The position numbers and the translations under genes were made by a program. DNA of 64,000 nt, from assembly GCA_050261515.1 (NCBI GenBank), contig JBLNDJ010000051.1, positions 1-64,000 on the forward strand. The letters run 5' to 3'. This stretch comes from JBLNDJ01 sp050261515 (GTDB taxonomy: Bacteria > Acidobacteriota > Terriglobia > Bryobacterales > Bryobacteraceae). How positions within the stretch are numbered: position 1 is the first letter of the stretch; every line of letters begins with the position of its first letter. This document shows positions 7,698 to 17,143 of the stretch, piece by piece. The notes beneath the pieces are model-generated. The model saw nothing but the letters and a program-made list of their open reading frames with translations. It did not search any database and had not been told where the DNA came from.

Positions 7698-9608
7698 TCA
7701 TGGTTGCGCCCCCGCCGCCGGCGCCAGCGGGATTGCCGGCGGCATCGCCCGCTTCATGTCCGCCATCATCTGCGCCTTCGCCGCGCGGGCCTTCTTGTCG
7801 AAATACGCCTTCAAAACGTCGCGCGCGATGGCGGCCGAGTACTTGCTCTCCTCGCCGCCCTCAAACAGCACGGAAACCGCGATCTCCGGCGCTTCGCACG
7901 GCGCGAAGGCCACGAACCAGGCGTTGTCCTTCAGGTGGTGCGCCGGGCCGCGCAAGCCCTTCAGTCCTTCGTTCGAAATCCGCTGCGCCGTGCCGGTCTT
8001 CCCGCAAACGCTGATGCCGGGCAGCCGCGCGCGGCCGCCCGTGCCGGCTTCGTTCACCACGCCATACATGCCGTTGATCACCTGCCGCACGTTTTCCGGC
8101 TTGAAGTGGGCGATGCGCGGCTTCTCTTTCGCGGTCTCGGATTTCACAAGGTGCGGCCGGTGCCACACGCCCCCCATTCCGAGACCGCCGATCGCCACCG
8201 CAAGCTGGAGCGGCGTCGCCGTCACGGCGCCCTGGCCGATCGAAACCGAGATCATCTCGCCCGCATACCATTTCTGCCGGAAAGTCTTCATCTTCCATGC
8301 GGTGGTCGGCATCAGGCCGGACGCCTCGCCGGGCAGGTCGATTCCGGTCTTCCTGCCCAGGCCGAACATGTCGCCGACGTAATGCGCCACCGTGTCGATG
8401 CCCAGGCGGTTGCCGACATTATAGAAGTACACGTCGCAGGACTGCGCGATTCCCTTGTGCAGGTCCACCGTGCCGTGGCCGCCCTTGGTGTGGCACTTGA
8501 AATAGCGGCCGTAGAAGGTCGCTCCGCCGGCGCAGTGTACGCGGAAGTCGTCGTTGATGAGGCCGGTTTCGAGCCCCGCTATCGCTTCCATCGGCTTGAA
8601 CGTCGAGCCCGGCGCGAACTGCGCCTGGATCGGACGGTTCAGCATCGGGTTCTCCGGGTTGTTGGCGATTTCTTTCCAGTCCTCGGTGCGTATGCGCCCG
8701 GCGAACTTGTTCGGATCGTAAGAAGGCGTGCTGACCAGCGCGAGCACTTCGCCGTTGCGCGGGTCGAGCGCGACGACGGCGCCCGTCTTGCCCTCCATGG
8801 CCAGCTCCGAGACCACCTGCAAATCGAGGTCGAGCGTGAGCTGGAGGTTCCTGCCCGGCACGGCTTCCTTCACGCCGAGCACGGCGCGCTCGCGGCCGCG
8901 GTTATCGACCACCACCTGCCGCTGCCCGTCCACGCCCATCAACGTGTCGTTGTACTGGCGCTCGATGCCCGCCTTGCCGATCACGTCGCCGGGTTCGTAC
9001 TTGATGAACTCGGGCGAGTCGAGCTCGTTCTCGCTGATCTCGCCGACGTAGCCGATGGCGTGCGCCGCCAGGCCGTTCTGCGGGTAGAGCCTCCGCTGCG
9101 CGCGGATCAGCTCCATTTCCGGAAACGTCTCGGGATCGCGGTGCGCTTCGACGAAGGCCAGCTCGCCCGGCGTCAGCTCGTCCTTGATGATGATCGGTTC
9201 GTAGCGCGGCCGCGTGCGGAAACGGTCGATGCGCGCTTCCAGGCGGCTGTAGTCGAGCCCCAGCCCCGCGGCGATCGGCCGTATGTGCTCCGGCTTGAGG
9301 TTCTCGCGGGACAGGATCAGGCTGTAGGAGGAGTGGTTGTCCACGATCACGCGGCCGTCGCGGTCGAGAATCTTGCCCCGCGGTGCCAGCAGCGGCAGCG
9401 ACTTGATGCGGTTGCGGTCCGCCTGCTCGTTATAAACTTCGGGATTGCGGACCTGCAGTTCCCAGAAACCCGCAAACAAAAACAGAAAGATCGCCACCGA
9501 CAGATACTGAAAAAAGACGATCTTCCCCGTCGCAAATTTGGTGTCGTCGCGCAGTGGGGGCCCTGACGGACTCCGGCCTTCTGCACTCTCGAGTTCGGTA
9601 AAGCTCAC
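7698..9608 (-). CDS. mrdA: Penicillin-binding protein 2 (elongasome transpeptidase)
   Basis: This 636-residue class B PBP crosslinks peptidoglycan during side-wall growth. One N-terminal membrane anchor (IVFFQYLSVAIFLFLFAGFW) is followed by the dimerisation/pedestal domain (LLAPRGKILDRDGRVIVDN). The transpeptidase domain has the SxxK motif in FAPGSTFKPM (Ser near 334), the second motif as SCD (near 390) and KTG in VCGKTGTAQ (near 535). SxD in place of SxN is common in PBP2 proteins. The C-terminus is Ala/Pro-rich. It lies between mreD and rodA in the usual order. Confidence 0.96.
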   Translation of the reverse strand: MSFTELESAEGRSPSGPPLRDDTKFATGKIVFFQYLSVAIFLFLFAGFWELQVRNPEVYNEQADRNRIKSLPLLAPRGKILDRDGRVIVDNHSSYSLILSRENLKPEHIRPIAAGLGLDYSRLEARIDRFRTRPRYEPIIIKDELTPGELAFVEAHRDPETFPEMELIRAQRRLYPQNGLAAHAIGYVGEISENELDSPEFIKYEPGDVIGKAGIERQYNDTLMGVDGQRQVVVDNRGRERAVLGVKEAVPGRNLQLTLDLDLQVVSELAMEGKTGAVVALDPRNGEVLALVSTPSYDPNKFAGRIRTEDWKEIANNPENPMLNRPIQAQFAPGSTFKPMEAIAGLETGLINDDFRVHCAGGATFYGRYFKCHTKGGHGTVDLHKGIAQSCDVYFYNVGNRLGIDTVAHYVGDMFGLGRKTGIDLPGEASGLMPTTAWKMKTFRQKWYAGEMISVSIGQGAVTATPLQLAVAIGGLGMGGVWHRPHLVKSETAKEKPRIAHFKPENVRQVINGMYGVVNEAGTGGRARLPGISVCGKTGTAQRISNEGLKGLRGPAHHLKDNAWFVAFAPCEAPEIAVSVLFEGGEESKYSAAIARDVLKAYFDKKARAAKAQMMADMKRAMPPAIPLAPAAGAQP

Positions 9609-9638
9609 GGGAGGAGGGCAGCAGCCCTCATATCTATT

Positions 9639-10169
9639 CTACTCCTTCAGCTTGTCCAGGAAATGAAACAGCGAGATCCCGACGGCCGCGTTCAGCAGGC
9701 CGATGATGACGGTTTGCTGAATGTCGAAGTCCACAGCCTGGCCGAGCAGCGCGCGCGCCAGCACCCAGTAAAAGAACTGGTGAAACACGAAAAAGAACAG
9801 CGCCAGAACGAAGCGGATCACGATGTGATCCACGTCGAAGCGCATCCCTACCGACGCGGCGAAATACCCCACCAGCGTCTTGATCAGACCGAACATTCCA
9901 ATCGGCTGGTGCGACAGCGAATCCTGCACCAGCCCGATGCCGGCGCCGATGAAGATGCCCGCGATCTGGTTGCGGCGCATCAGCGCGAAGTACACCGTCA
10001 CCAGCAGCGGAAATTCCAGGTAAGCCAGGAACTCGAAGAATCGCGGGACGTAGATCTGGAATAGGATGGCGGCCAGCGGGACTGCGATCACGCCCCACTT
10101 GCGGAACCGGGCGACGCCTCGTTCACGCGCTGTGCCGATCAGAATTTGGTCGCTGAGGTCTCCGCTCAT
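9639..10169 (-). CDS. mreD: Rod-shape-determining protein MreD
   Basis: This 176-residue integral membrane protein has about five hydrophobic segments, including the MreD-typical IAGIFIGAGIGLVQDSLS motif. It belongs to the elongasome and links MreC to the RodA/PBP2 pair. The assignment rests on that motif, its size (150-180 is usual) and its position between mreC and mrdA. Its start overlaps the mreC stop by 4 nt (ATGA), indicating translational coupling. Confidence 0.93.
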   Translation of the reverse strand: MSGDLSDQILIGTARERGVARFRKWGVIAVPLAAILFQIYVPRFFEFLAYLEFPLLVTVYFALMRRNQIAGIFIGAGIGLVQDSLSHQPIGMFGLIKTLVGYFAASVGMRFDVDHIVIRFVLALFFFVFHQFFYWVLARALLGQAVDFDIQQTVIIGLLNAAVGISLFHFLDKLKE

Positions 10170-11413
10170 GGATTGGTGGGTGGAACTGCGGCGGGCTTTG
10201 GGGCAGCAGGTTTCGCGGCAGGCTTCGCCGCCGCGGCTTGCGGCCGCGGCTCGGTGTCGGGGATGCCGTCGGCAGCCTCCTCGGGCGCGGCGGGTTCGGC
10301 GCGCTTCTGTGCGGTCTGGCCGGACGCGGGCGCTGCGGCTGCGGCCCGGGCGGCGCGCGCCGCGGCTTCTTCCGGGCTAATGTTGAAATCGACCGCTCTC
10401 GAGCCCGGCGGATTATCTCCGAACCTGTGCCCCTGAGCTTCGGCGATCTTCCGGTAGCGCGCGCGCAGGCGGTCCGCTTCGGTGGCCATGAGGGGCTGGC
10501 CGTGGGCGTTCTGGGCGGTGGCCGCCGCTTCTTCCGCGGGCGGAGCCGGTTGCAGGTGCACGTCCGCCGCGGCCGTCGCGGACTCGGGAATGGGCTGGTG
10601 CACGCCTTCGGTAATGATGAGCACTTCCTCCAGGCCGCCCTGAAGCCCGCTCGGCGCAAGATATACCAGCTTGTTCGGATTGCCGGTGCGCGCCGCGGTC
10701 ACCTGGCCGACGGGAAGGCCCTTCGGGAACACCCCGTCGTCGCCCGAGGTGTAGAACCACTCCTTCTGGTCCACCTGCTCCTCGTTCTGGATGTAATCCA
10801 CCATGCAGGTGCTGTGGCCCTGGCCGCGCACGGTCCCGCGCACGCGGTGCTTCTCCGAGATGACACCCGCTGCAAAAGTGGAGTCGGTGATGAGCAGCAC
10901 CTGCGAGGCGGTCGGGTACGCCGCCAGCACCTTGCCCACGATGCCATCCGGCGTGACGACGGCCATGCCGCGCATGACGCCGCTGCCCGAGCCGCGGTCC
11001 ACGAACACCACGCGCGAATTGGAACCGCCGCCGGTGCCGGTCGCAATGACGCGCGCCGGAACCATCTTCGACGGGCTGCGCGCCTGGAACGCGCTCAGTG
11101 CCACGGCGCGGTCGGCGCTCTGAAGCTCGGATTTCAAATACTGGTTCTCCAGCTTCAGCCTGCCGAGTTCCTCCTTCATCTGCTTGTTCTCCTCGATCAT
11201 GCGATGAAGGCTGACGTAGTTGCCGACGGAGTTGACCGTGGTCGAGCGTGCGCTGTCGATGGCCTTGGCGAGCGGGGTGACGCCGGTGACCGCCCAGACC
11301 CGGATCAGCCGCACGTCCTGGTTGCTCTTGACCTGGTAGGCAAGCAGGATCAATTGCGCAAAAATGACCAGCAAAAGCACGGTGAGATTGCGATACCGGC
11401 TAAGCAGGTCCAT
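10166..11413 (-). CDS. mreC: Rod-shape-determining protein MreC with long C-terminal extension
   Basis: MreC is a bitopic periplasmic scaffold that positions PBP2/RodA. The 415-residue sequence has an N-terminal membrane segment (LTVLLLVIFAQLILLAYQV), a coiled coil (MIEENKQMKEELGRLKLENQ), and the beta-barrel core with GSGVMRGMAVVTPDGIVGKV and VYLAPSGLQGGLEEVLIITE. The core ends near residue 280. The remaining ~130 residues, rich in Ala, Pro and Glu, are an extension not usual for the family (typically 270-330 residues). It lies 24 nt after mreB and overlaps mreD by 4 nt. Confidence 0.94.
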   Translation of the reverse strand: MDLLSRYRNLTVLLLVIFAQLILLAYQVKSNQDVRLIRVWAVTGVTPLAKAIDSARSTTVNSVGNYVSLHRMIEENKQMKEELGRLKLENQYLKSELQSADRAVALSAFQARSPSKMVPARVIATGTGGGSNSRVVFVDRGSGSGVMRGMAVVTPDGIVGKVLAAYPTASQVLLITDSTFAAGVISEKHRVRGTVRGQGHSTCMVDYIQNEEQVDQKEWFYTSGDDGVFPKGLPVGQVTAARTGNPNKLVYLAPSGLQGGLEEVLIITEGVHQPIPESATAAADVHLQPAPPAEEAAATAQNAHGQPLMATEADRLRARYRKIAEAQGHRFGDNPPGSRAVDFNISPEEAAARAARAAAAAPASGQTAQKRAEPAAPEEAADGIPDTEPRPQAAAAKPAAKPAAPKPAAVPPTNP

Positions 11414-11437
11414 AGAAAGCCAGCTTACACCCCGGAA

Positions 11438-12463
<1,026 letters not shown>

Positions 12464-12578
12464 TGCCGTTTTTTTTACGAAACTCCCTGTGCGCGCCTGG
12501 ATCCCCTCCCACCGACCGGCGGCAAGGTGCAACCGGGCTCTGGGCTGGAAAATTGGATGTGACCGGTCCTTTCAGAGC

Positions 12579-12606
12579 GTATCACAGCCGTAGACCCTAA
12601 GGTCAA
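12579..12606 (-). promoter_or_regulatory. Sigma-70-like promoter of the mreBCD-mrdA-rodA operon
   Basis: On the minus strand TTGACC (12606-12601) is separated by 16 nt from TGATAC (12584-12579), with a G before the -10 as in extended -10 elements. It gives a leader of roughly 110 nt before mreB. The rest of the 284-nt space up to the TonB-like gene shows no gene. Confidence 0.6.
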
Positions 12607-12747
12607 CGAAAAATAAGTTAAGCTGCCGCCCACCGGCATTCCATCCGCTCGAAATCTCCCCGCCCGGCCTCCGCCGCGCTTCGGCTCACGCCGCATGGAA
12701 CGCAAAGGATGCGAGATCGGCCTGGTTCCGCTTTTGCTGCCGGCTCC

Positions 12748-13809
12748 TCACTTAATGTTGTAGGAAAAAGTGAACTGTAATCGCACCTGATTTCCCTTAA
12801 ATTCTGCCGGAAGCGGCGGAAAGGGGGTGGAAGCGCTCACTCCGGCGACCGCGGCGCGGTCCAGGGCGTCGGTTCCCGACGGCAGCGCGATCACCAGCTT
12901 GGGCACGTATCCGTCGCGCGCGATGGCGAACTGGATCTGCACGCGTCCGGCCCGGCCCAGCCGCGCGCTTTCCGGAATCACGGCCAGCCAGTTCCGCTTC
13001 ACCACCGCCAGGATGCGGATCAGGTAGGGCTTGAAATCCACGCCCTGCGGGTCGCTCATCAACTCGAGCGCCGTGGCGGTCTTGCCCGGCGTGGGAACCT
13101 GGATCAGGCCCCCCAGGATGCCGGGGGAAGCCTGCAAATCCGAGTCGCCGACCACGGTTCCGCCATGACCGCCGCGTATCGAGTCGCGGGCCGCTTCCAT
13201 GACGGACGAGGTGGGCGCGCCCATCGGCTGGCTGAGTCCGCGCGGCCTCGGCGGGCCCGAGGGCGCCGCGCCGGGGGTCTCGAACGCCAGTTTCGGCTTC
13301 TCTTCGGTCTGGAGCTGCGGCTGCGCGGGCAGGGTCGTCCCGCCGGCGCCCGGAAGCGGAGCACCCGGCGGCAGGGACTTCGACATCTCCACCTGCGGCG
13401 GTTCGGGCAGCATGCGCGGTGCCGGGGCGGCTTTGGGCGCCGGGGGCGGCTCCATGGGTCGCGGCTGGCGCGACATCGGCGGAATCGCCGCCGGAACGCG
13501 CACCGGCGGGCGGGGCAGCAGGTTCTCCAGGCTGACTTCTTTGCCGACCTTGCCGCGGTTCGGCGCGGTCTGGGTCATGAAGCTCGGGGGCGCCACCAGG
13601 TGCACTCCGGCGCGAAGAGGGCGGCTTCCCGCCGGGCGCGTCAACACCCCGTGCGGCAACATCAGGAAGACGATCAGGCCGAGGACGTGAACCAGGAGCG
13701 ACCCCACCCAGGCCTTCCGGCCGATCGGCGCGGCTGCCAGGCTCGGGAACTCGAAAACCAGTTCTGGGTCCTGTCCGGATTGCTGCGGTGGATGGACGAG
13801 CGCTTCCAT
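12748..13809 (-). CDS. TonB-like energy-transducing protein
   Basis: This 353-residue protein has a short cytoplasmic N-terminus, one membrane helix (WVGSLLVHVLGLIVFLML near residue 35), a Pro-rich periplasmic linker and a C-terminal TonB-like domain (LGRAGRVQIQFAIARDGYVP, then STPFPPLPAEFKGNQVRLQF). TonB family proteins couple the proton-motive force to outer-membrane receptors, of which the window encodes two large ones at 41.8 and 48.9 kb. It lies 24 nt after the Gfo/Idh/MocA gene, so it is probably the third gene of that operon. No exbBD genes lie nearby. Confidence 0.82.
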   Translation of the reverse strand: MEALVHPPQQSGQDPELVFEFPSLAAAPIGRKAWVGSLLVHVLGLIVFLMLPHGVLTRPAGSRPLRAGVHLVAPPSFMTQTAPNRGKVGKEVSLENLLPRPPVRVPAAIPPMSRQPRPMEPPPAPKAAPAPRMLPEPPQVEMSKSLPPGAPLPGAGGTTLPAQPQLQTEEKPKLAFETPGAAPSGPPRPRGLSQPMGAPTSSVMEAARDSIRGGHGGTVVGDSDLQASPGILGGLIQVPTPGKTATALELMSDPQGVDFKPYLIRILAVVKRNWLAVIPESARLGRAGRVQIQFAIARDGYVPKLVIALPSGTDALDRAAVAGVSASTPFPPLPAEFKGNQVRLQFTFSYNIK

Positions 13810-13833
13810 CTATGACGTCCAACGGGCCGCCGC

Positions 13834-14802
13834 TCAGCCGCGCGGAGTACCATGCGCCGCTATCGATTCAGTGACCCTGCGGGAATGCTCTTCGATTTTA
13901 CCAAGGATGGCGAGGGCGGCTTCGAGCGCGCGGCAGGCGTCTTCGCCCGGCACGAGCGGCCTGGAACGCTTCCGGACGGCTTCGAAGAAGTGCTCGAGCT
14001 CGATGCGCAGCGGCTCGGATTTGGCTACCGGCAGGGCGCGGAATCCGATGCCGCCCGCGCCGCCCACCTCGAAGACCGCGCCTTCCTGCCGGGCGTAATC
14101 GAGCGAGATGTACTGCTTCGGCTGGAACAGCCGCAGCTTGCGGACTCGCTCGGTCGAGACGCGGCTCGCCGTCAGGTTCGCTACGCAGCCGCCCGGGAAG
14201 GCCAGCCGCACGTTGGCGATATCGACCTTCGGCGACAGGATGGAAATGCCCGCCGCGCGGATCTCCTCGGGTGCTTCCCCGACCAGGTCGAGCACAATGT
14301 CGAGGTCGTGGATCATGAGATCCAGCACCACGTCGATATCGAGGCTGCGCGGCGTAAACAAGCTCATCCGGTGGATCTCGAAGAACAGCGGCAGCGACTT
14401 GATTTTCTTGAGCGCCGCCACGGCGGGGTTGAAGCGTTCGAGATGCCCGATTTGCAGGATGCGCCCGTTCGCGCGCGCGGTCTCGACCAGCCGCGCGGCC
14501 GATTCCATGTCGGGCGCGATCGGCTTTTCGACCAGAATATCGAGCCCGGCCGAGAGCAGCGCGCACCCCACTTCGGCGTGCATCGAGGTCGGGACGGCGA
14601 CAATCGCCGCATCGGCCTTCCCGGGCACGTCCGCCGGCTCGAGCGCCGGGCAGCCGAAACGCGCCGCCGCTTCGGCCGCGCGCGCCGGGTCGCGGTCCAC
14701 CACGCCGGCCAGCACCGCGTTTTCCGACTCGGAAACCACGCGCAGGTGATTCTGCCCGAACTGGCCCGCGCCTACCACCGCAACTCGCAGATCTTTCGCC
14801 AT
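13834..14802 (-). CDS. Gfo/Idh/MocA-family NAD(P)-dependent oxidoreductase
   Basis: This 322-residue soluble dehydrogenase has an N-terminal Rossmann fold (RVAVVGAGQFGQNHLRVV) and the EKP motif (ILVEKPIAPD, catalytic Lys near 96). A C-terminal alpha/beta domain with DLMIHDLDIVLDLVG carries the conserved His. The family oxidises or reduces sugars and related compounds; the substrate is unknown. It begins 4 nt after the stop of the GH27 alpha-galactosidase, which suggests a role in handling the released sugar, although members of this family also sit near envelope genes in other bacteria. Confidence 0.85.
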   Translation of the reverse strand: MAKDLRVAVVGAGQFGQNHLRVVSESENAVLAGVVDRDPARAAEAAARFGCPALEPADVPGKADAAIVAVPTSMHAEVGCALLSAGLDILVEKPIAPDMESAARLVETARANGRILQIGHLERFNPAVAALKKIKSLPLFFEIHRMSLFTPRSLDIDVVLDLMIHDLDIVLDLVGEAPEEIRAAGISILSPKVDIANVRLAFPGGCVANLTASRVSTERVRKLRLFQPKQYISLDYARQEGAVFEVGGAGGIGFRALPVAKSEPLRIELEHFFEAVRKRSRPLVPGEDACRALEAALAILGKIEEHSRRVTESIAAHGTPRG

Positions 14803-14806
14803 GGCG

Positions 14807-16288
14807 CTACTCCTCCACTTTCACGAGCGCCACGCCGTGGCGCTCCACGGTCGCGGCATAGCGGCTCGCGGCGCTTCCAATGTTCTTATGGCGCCAGAGA
14901 TCGCGCACGCGGCGGCCGCCCTTCAGGCCGAGTTCCTGCCATGTGACCGAGAGTTCCTTCGGCGAGTCGCCCAGGTTGAACAGCCCCACGGCGACCGAGC
15001 CGTCTTCGAGCGGCTTGGCGAGCACGAGTTCGCCGCCGGTGTGCCGCACGATACGCGCCTGTTTAGCCAGCGGGTCCTGATCGACGTCGATCACCTCGGC
15101 GTTGCACAGCACGTTCAGCGTAAACTCGTCGAGCGCCCCCATGTCCCCCGAGTAGAACAGCGGCGCCGCCATCAGGGCCCAGAGCGACATGTAGCTGTAC
15201 TGCTCGTCCCCGGTCAGGGCGGTGGGCTTGGGCGGCTCGTCGATCTTGTGCGCGTTGCCGACCGAGCCGATCAGGATGTAATCCGGATCGTTCCAGCGAC
15301 CGGGCCCGGCGTATTCGGAGTGCCGCGCGTTCTGGAACGCGATGCTGTAGAAGCCGGGCAGGCGCGAATCCTTCTCCAGGCCGAGGTCGCCCGTCGTGCG
15401 CCAGCAATGGCCGCCGCATTCGCCGCCCCACTTCCAGACTTCGCCCATCCCGTACTGGCAGAGGTTGAAGACGATGTCGCGGTCCAGCGTCTTGAGGATG
15501 CCGCCCATCAGTTCGTAGGGGCGCTTGTAATCCGCGAGCGTTTTGCCGCCGGCGACCTTCGTGTAGGAGCACCAGTCGTACTTCAGGAAGTCGAAGCCCC
15601 ACTCGGCGAACTTGCGCGCGTCGGCGGCCTCGTGCTGCCAGGAGCCGGTGTAGCCCGCGCAGGTGAGCGGCCCCGGCGACGTGTAGAGGCCTGCCTTCAG
15701 GCCGCGCGCGTGTATGTAGGCCGTGAGCGCCTTCATGTCCGGAAAATTGCGGTTCGGCCGGATCGCGCCCCCGGCATCGCGCGGCTCGCCGGGCTTGGTC
15801 ATCCAGCAGTCGTCGATGTTCACGTACTGGTAACCGTAATCCGCCATGCCCGAGGCGATCATGGCATCGGCCGCCTCGCGCATCAGCTTGTCGGTGACGC
15901 GGTCGTAGTGCGTGTACCAGTCGTTCCACCCCATAGGCGGAGTGAGGGCGAGCGTCTCGCCGGCGACGATCTTGAACGTGCGCGTTGAGGTGCCTCTGGC
16001 GTTCTTCGCGCGCAGCGTGACGGCGTACTCGCCGGGCTTCTGAGGCGTCGAGCCGGTCACGATGCCGGTGGCGGGATCGAGCCGGAGAGAGGCGGGCAGG
16101 CCTTCGGCCGCGAATCGGATCGGCCGCTGGCCCGTGCAGGGAATGCGGTAGAGGAACGGCTTCCCCGTACGCGCACCGTAAACCTTCGGCCCGTGCAGTT
16201 CCGGCGCCGGGCCGGGCTTCGGGGTGAGGATCGCGCTCGAGGCCGCGGTCAGGATCAGAATAAGAGAACAGGCGAGGCGGATGAGCAT
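14807..16288 (-). CDS. Secreted GH27 alpha-galactosidase with N-terminal Ig-like domain
   Basis: This 493-residue protein has a Sec signal peptide (LACSLILILTAASS). A putative Ig-like domain (residues ~35-110, FAAEGLPASLRLDPATGIVT) comes next, followed by the GH27 barrel from about residue 118 (LTPPMGWNDWYTHYD). The catalytic Asp pair is visible in DFLKYDWCSY (nucleophile) and GRWNDPDYI (acid/base). A C-terminal beta-domain ends the chain. GH27 enzymes remove alpha-galactosyl residues from plant polysaccharides with retention. GGAGG abuts the ATG, which is unusually close. It is the first gene of a three-gene operon with the oxidoreductase and TonB-like genes. Confidence 0.93.
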   Translation of the reverse strand: MLIRLACSLILILTAASSAILTPKPGPAPELHGPKVYGARTGKPFLYRIPCTGQRPIRFAAEGLPASLRLDPATGIVTGSTPQKPGEYAVTLRAKNARGTSTRTFKIVAGETLALTPPMGWNDWYTHYDRVTDKLMREAADAMIASGMADYGYQYVNIDDCWMTKPGEPRDAGGAIRPNRNFPDMKALTAYIHARGLKAGLYTSPGPLTCAGYTGSWQHEAADARKFAEWGFDFLKYDWCSYTKVAGGKTLADYKRPYELMGGILKTLDRDIVFNLCQYGMGEVWKWGGECGGHCWRTTGDLGLEKDSRLPGFYSIAFQNARHSEYAGPGRWNDPDYILIGSVGNAHKIDEPPKPTALTGDEQYSYMSLWALMAAPLFYSGDMGALDEFTLNVLCNAEVIDVDQDPLAKQARIVRHTGGELVLAKPLEDGSVAVGLFNLGDSPKELSVTWQELGLKGGRRVRDLWRHKNIGSAASRYAATVERHGVALVKVEE

Positions 16289-16348
16289 CCTCCGCAGGTT
16301 ACTCCAGTGGGGCAGCCTCGTGGGCTGCGGCGGCCTCCCAACCGCCCG

Positions 16349-16726
16349 CTACTGCGCCCGCTTCGCCGTGAACTCCTGCGTGCGGCCTTCTCCGCCCTGG
16401 CGCTCCCGCGTGAACTTGATCTCGTCGTTCGACACTTTCCCCTTGTACAGGATCTTCATTTCGTTTCCGTTGAAGCTTATCGCTTGCGTGAAAGAAATCG
16501 TGTCGCCGTCGATCTTGCCGTCGGAGATCGGCGATTCGCCGCGCGGGCCGCTGACGGTTCCGGTCAACTGGTCGCCCTCGACCTTCAAATTGAAAGTCAC
16601 TTCCCGCACCTGGCCGCCGCGCCCGGGCATCTGGGCAGTCCACTTACCGGTGACGTCGGCGGCATAGGCCGCAAGGGCCGCGAGCGCCACGCAAACTGCT
16701 AGAGAAAGAGATCGCGATAGTCTCAT
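16349..16726 (-). CDS. Small secreted protein of unknown function
   Basis: From the ATG at 16726 the 125-residue product starts with a clear Sec signal peptide (SLSLAVCVALAALAAYAA). A compact beta-rich domain follows: DVTGKWTAQMPGRGGQVREV, then FNLKVEGDQLTGTVSGPRG, then EMKILYKGKVSNDEIKF. The pattern of GxW followed by alternating strands resembles small lipocalin-like or calycin folds common in acidobacterial secretomes. No enzymatic motif is seen. It stands alone, divergent from the gene at 16838. Confidence 0.75.
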   Translation of the reverse strand: MRLSRSLSLAVCVALAALAAYAADVTGKWTAQMPGRGGQVREVTFNLKVEGDQLTGTVSGPRGESPISDGKIDGDTISFTQAISFNGNEMKILYKGKVSNDEIKFTRERQGGEGRTQEFTAKRAQ

Positions 16727-16837
16727 GCACCCATCATAGGTGCCGCGGGCGTCCAAAGGCTTCAAGGCATGTGTGCGGGCTGTAAAAATTTGTAAAGCCG
16801 GACGCCGGCGCGCGCGGGCCGCGTCCCACCAATAGAG

Positions 16838-17143
16838 ATGAACTCGTTGCGTTTGTGCATCGTTTCCACGTTCGCGGCCCTCCAGGTCGTCGCGCAGGCG
16901 CCGCTGCCGCTCCCGGGCTTCGGAGGCACGGTCCGCGCGATCGATTCGAAGGAGATCACCATCGAGCGGCCCGACACGAATACGATCCAGTTTCACTGCA
17001 CGCGGAAGACGGCTTATTTTAAGGGCGCGAAACAGATCAAGGCGTCGGCTATCAAGCCCGGCGACCGCGTCACCGTCGAAGCCCGGCGCGCGCCGGACGG
17101 CAGCCTGGACGCCGTCAACGTGAGGCTCGAGCATTCCAAATGA
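16838..17143 (+). CDS. Small exported protein with one DUF5666-like beta domain
   Basis: This 101-residue protein has an N-terminal signal peptide (LCIVSTFAALQVVAQA). It carries one domain of the pattern FGGTVRAIDSKEITIERPDT, then KTAYFKGAKQIKASAIKPGD and VTVEARRAPDGSLDAVNVRL. The same pattern opens the next protein. Such OB-like beta domains are frequent in acidobacterial exported proteins; the function is unknown. Its stop overlaps the next start by 4 nt, so the two are translationally coupled. Confidence 0.75.
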   Translation: MNSLRLCIVSTFAALQVVAQAPLPLPGFGGTVRAIDSKEITIERPDTNTIQFHCTRKTAYFKGAKQIKASAIKPGDRVTVEARRAPDGSLDAVNVRLEHSK

